DNA from: Citrus sinensis
Lineage: Eukaryota > Streptophyta > Magnoliopsida > Sapindales > Rutaceae
Assembly (NCBI RefSeq): GCF_022201045.2
Contig: NC_068563.1
Span: forward strand, 6,882,001 to 6,946,000
DNA length: 64,000 nucleotides
Reading direction: 5' to 3'
This document shows positions 62,830 to 64,000 of this stretch, piece by piece. The position numbers were made by a program, and so were the translations under genes. How positions within the stretch are numbered: the first letter of the stretch is position 1; every line of letters starts with the position of its first letter. Below the pieces are notes generated by a model. It did not search any database. It worked only from the letters and a program-made list of their open reading frames with translations, and was not told where the DNA came from.

Positions 62830-63235
62830 AAAAGTATCATTTGTATACCTTAAAATTTGCGCTTTTATAAAAAATACTACAACACTTTAAGGGTGTATCA
62901 ATCGTCCACCTTAAATTGAAAAAAGTTATCTACCGACCATTAAACCATTAGTTGCCGTTTGAAAGTTAACGGAACTGTAGCGAATTGATGATTTTACCCT
63001 TGAAATCTCAAAAAAAAATCTCTTATTATCAATTATATACCCTTAAATTATTACTTGTATCTATGAAAAGACTATATTACCCCTTTGACGTCATCATGTT
63101 TAAACGGCAACTAACGCTTTGGTGGACGACAGATACATTTTGTCAATTTAGGATGGACGATTGATATACCCTGAAAGTGTTGTAGTAAATTTGATAACGG
63201 AGTAAACTAAGGGTATACAATTAATAATTTCCTAA
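62830..63235. mobile_element. Nested fold-back element inside the larger one
   Basis: Left arm: TTGTATACCTTAAAATTTGC, then ACTACAACACTTTAAGGGTG and TATCAATCGTCCACCTTAAA. The right arm inverted gives TTGTATACCCTTAGTTTACT, ACTACAACACTTTCAGGGTA and TATCAATCGTCCATCCTAAA. The arms resemble those of the surrounding element, so this is a relative inserted into, or derived from, the same family. Confidence 0.65.
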
Positions 63236-63580
63236 TAAAAAATAAAATAATGGTTTAAAACATTAAAACAAAAAACTTGATATTCAATTAAATACACATA
63301 AACTCTATTTTTTCTTAATTAAAAATATTCTAATTTATTTTCTCAATTTATCATCATAAATTTACATTAATAAACTAAATCAACAAATTACCCTAAACCC
63401 TAATTCATAAATGCCCAATCAATTTAATAGTTTAATTAGATTTCATAATTAAAAAGCTAAATTTATTATATTGGTTGTGGTGCAAAGTCAAAAATGCCCT
63501 TAAATTCAAGGGTAAAATAACATTTTATTTAAAGTCTATAAATTATTCTAACAATGTTAACATTTTGGTGGACGGTTAAT

Positions 63581-63800
63581 ATAAGTTACAAACTTAAAAT
63601 AGAAAATCAAATAAATTCAAAATTTCAAACTATTTAGGGCAAATTTAGGATATATGGTTAATAATTTTCCCATGTCTTTTTACATTGGTTGATATAAGTT
63701 ACAAACTTAAAATAGAAAATCAAATAAATTTATATTTTCAAACTATTTAGGGAAAACTTAGGGTATATGGTTAATAATTTTCCATTGTCTTTTTACGTTA
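63581..63800. repeat. Tandem duplication, period 113 bp
   Basis: ATAAGTTACAAACTTAAAAT starts at 63581 and again at 63694. Both copies continue to TATATGGTTAATAATTTTCC and TGTCTTTTTAC. Confidence 0.9.
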
Positions 63801-64000
63801 AATTGAGTTTCAAACGTAAAATGGTCAATTTATTATAATTCTGTTAATTTTTTAGGGGAAGCAAACGATATAATGGACGAATGATATAAATTGTAAAATT
63901 AAGGTGTATGAATGATACAACTTTAAAGTATTATAGTAATTTTAATAATAGAACAATTTAAGGGTGGATTGGCAATAATTTAAACTTTAATGAAGCAACT

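Larger units (their letters stand above)
62483..63983. mobile_element. Large fold-back element with ~100-bp imperfect terminal inverted repeats
   Basis: The left end (AATTATCAACTGCTCGCCCT, TAAATTGGGCTATTATAAAA, then TTATATCATTCATCTACC) and the inverted right end (AATTATTGCCAATCCACCCT, TAAATTGTTCTATTATTAAA, TTGTATCATTCATACACC) align over about 100 bp. The interior is AT-rich and non-coding. It holds a nested smaller element (62830-63235) and a direct repeat of about 113-bp period at 63581-63800. Probably non-autonomous; superfamily not assigned. The right border is close to the window edge. Confidence 0.65.

Overview
The window looks like nuclear DNA of a eudicot plant. Genes have short exons and AT-rich GT-AG introns, intergenic DNA is very AT-rich, and plant-specific families are present: a BASIC PENTACYSTEINE factor, a group I bZIP, an LRR-XII receptor kinase and a plastid-targeted purine enzyme. 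Ty1/copia and probable Ty3/gypsy sequences and many small inverted-repeat elements fill the gaps. A rosid such as Citrus would fit, but this is inference; I could not run a search.

Layout. 1-515: 3' end of an aldose/sorbitol-6-phosphate-type aldo-keto reductase (+). 1107-4523: polyprenol reductase (-), sharing a roughly 0.5 kb promoter region with the divergent BPC transcription factor gene (+, coding 6659-7694). 8394-9005: intronless two-TM protein of unknown function (+). 9252-12474: LRR receptor kinase of the non-RD type (-). 12.5-25.7 kb: gene-free and repeat-rich, with tandem duplications, a 115-bp MITE with an identifiable empty site, fold-back elements, a 935-bp solo LTR with TATAT target duplication, and a SINE-like sequence. 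26209-29639: bZIP gene (+). 31.6-32.1 kb: inverted-repeat element. 32212-32295: tRNA-Leu(CAA). 32502-36515: DUS3-like tRNA dihydrouridine synthase (+), convergent with MTR4 (-, 37701-47067), the RNA helicase of the nuclear exosome. 48334-50103: chloroplast amidophosphoribosyltransferase (-). 50.1-64 kb: mostly repeats, including two decayed gene fragments (an NYN/zinc-finger pseudogene and a maspardin exon) and a complete, young-looking copia retrotransposon at 55943-60973.

How genes relate. There are no operons. The noteworthy local theme is RNA metabolism at 32-47 kb: a tRNA gene, a tRNA-modifying enzyme and an exosome helicase lie side by side. This is probably coincidental but testable. 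Exon structures were deduced by eye from splice consensus, reading-phase bookkeeping and remembered family conservation. All multi-exon models given here close in frame.

The most interesting non-genic signals are: two GC-AG introns in MTR4; paired AAACG-N3-CGTTT palindromes in two promoter regions; the MITE insertion with its empty sister site; nested fold-back elements at the right edge; and the intact copia element, with two mismatches between LTRs. I saw no clear sign of an entirely undescribed gene system. The least explained coding gene is the 203-residue membrane protein at 8394-9005.
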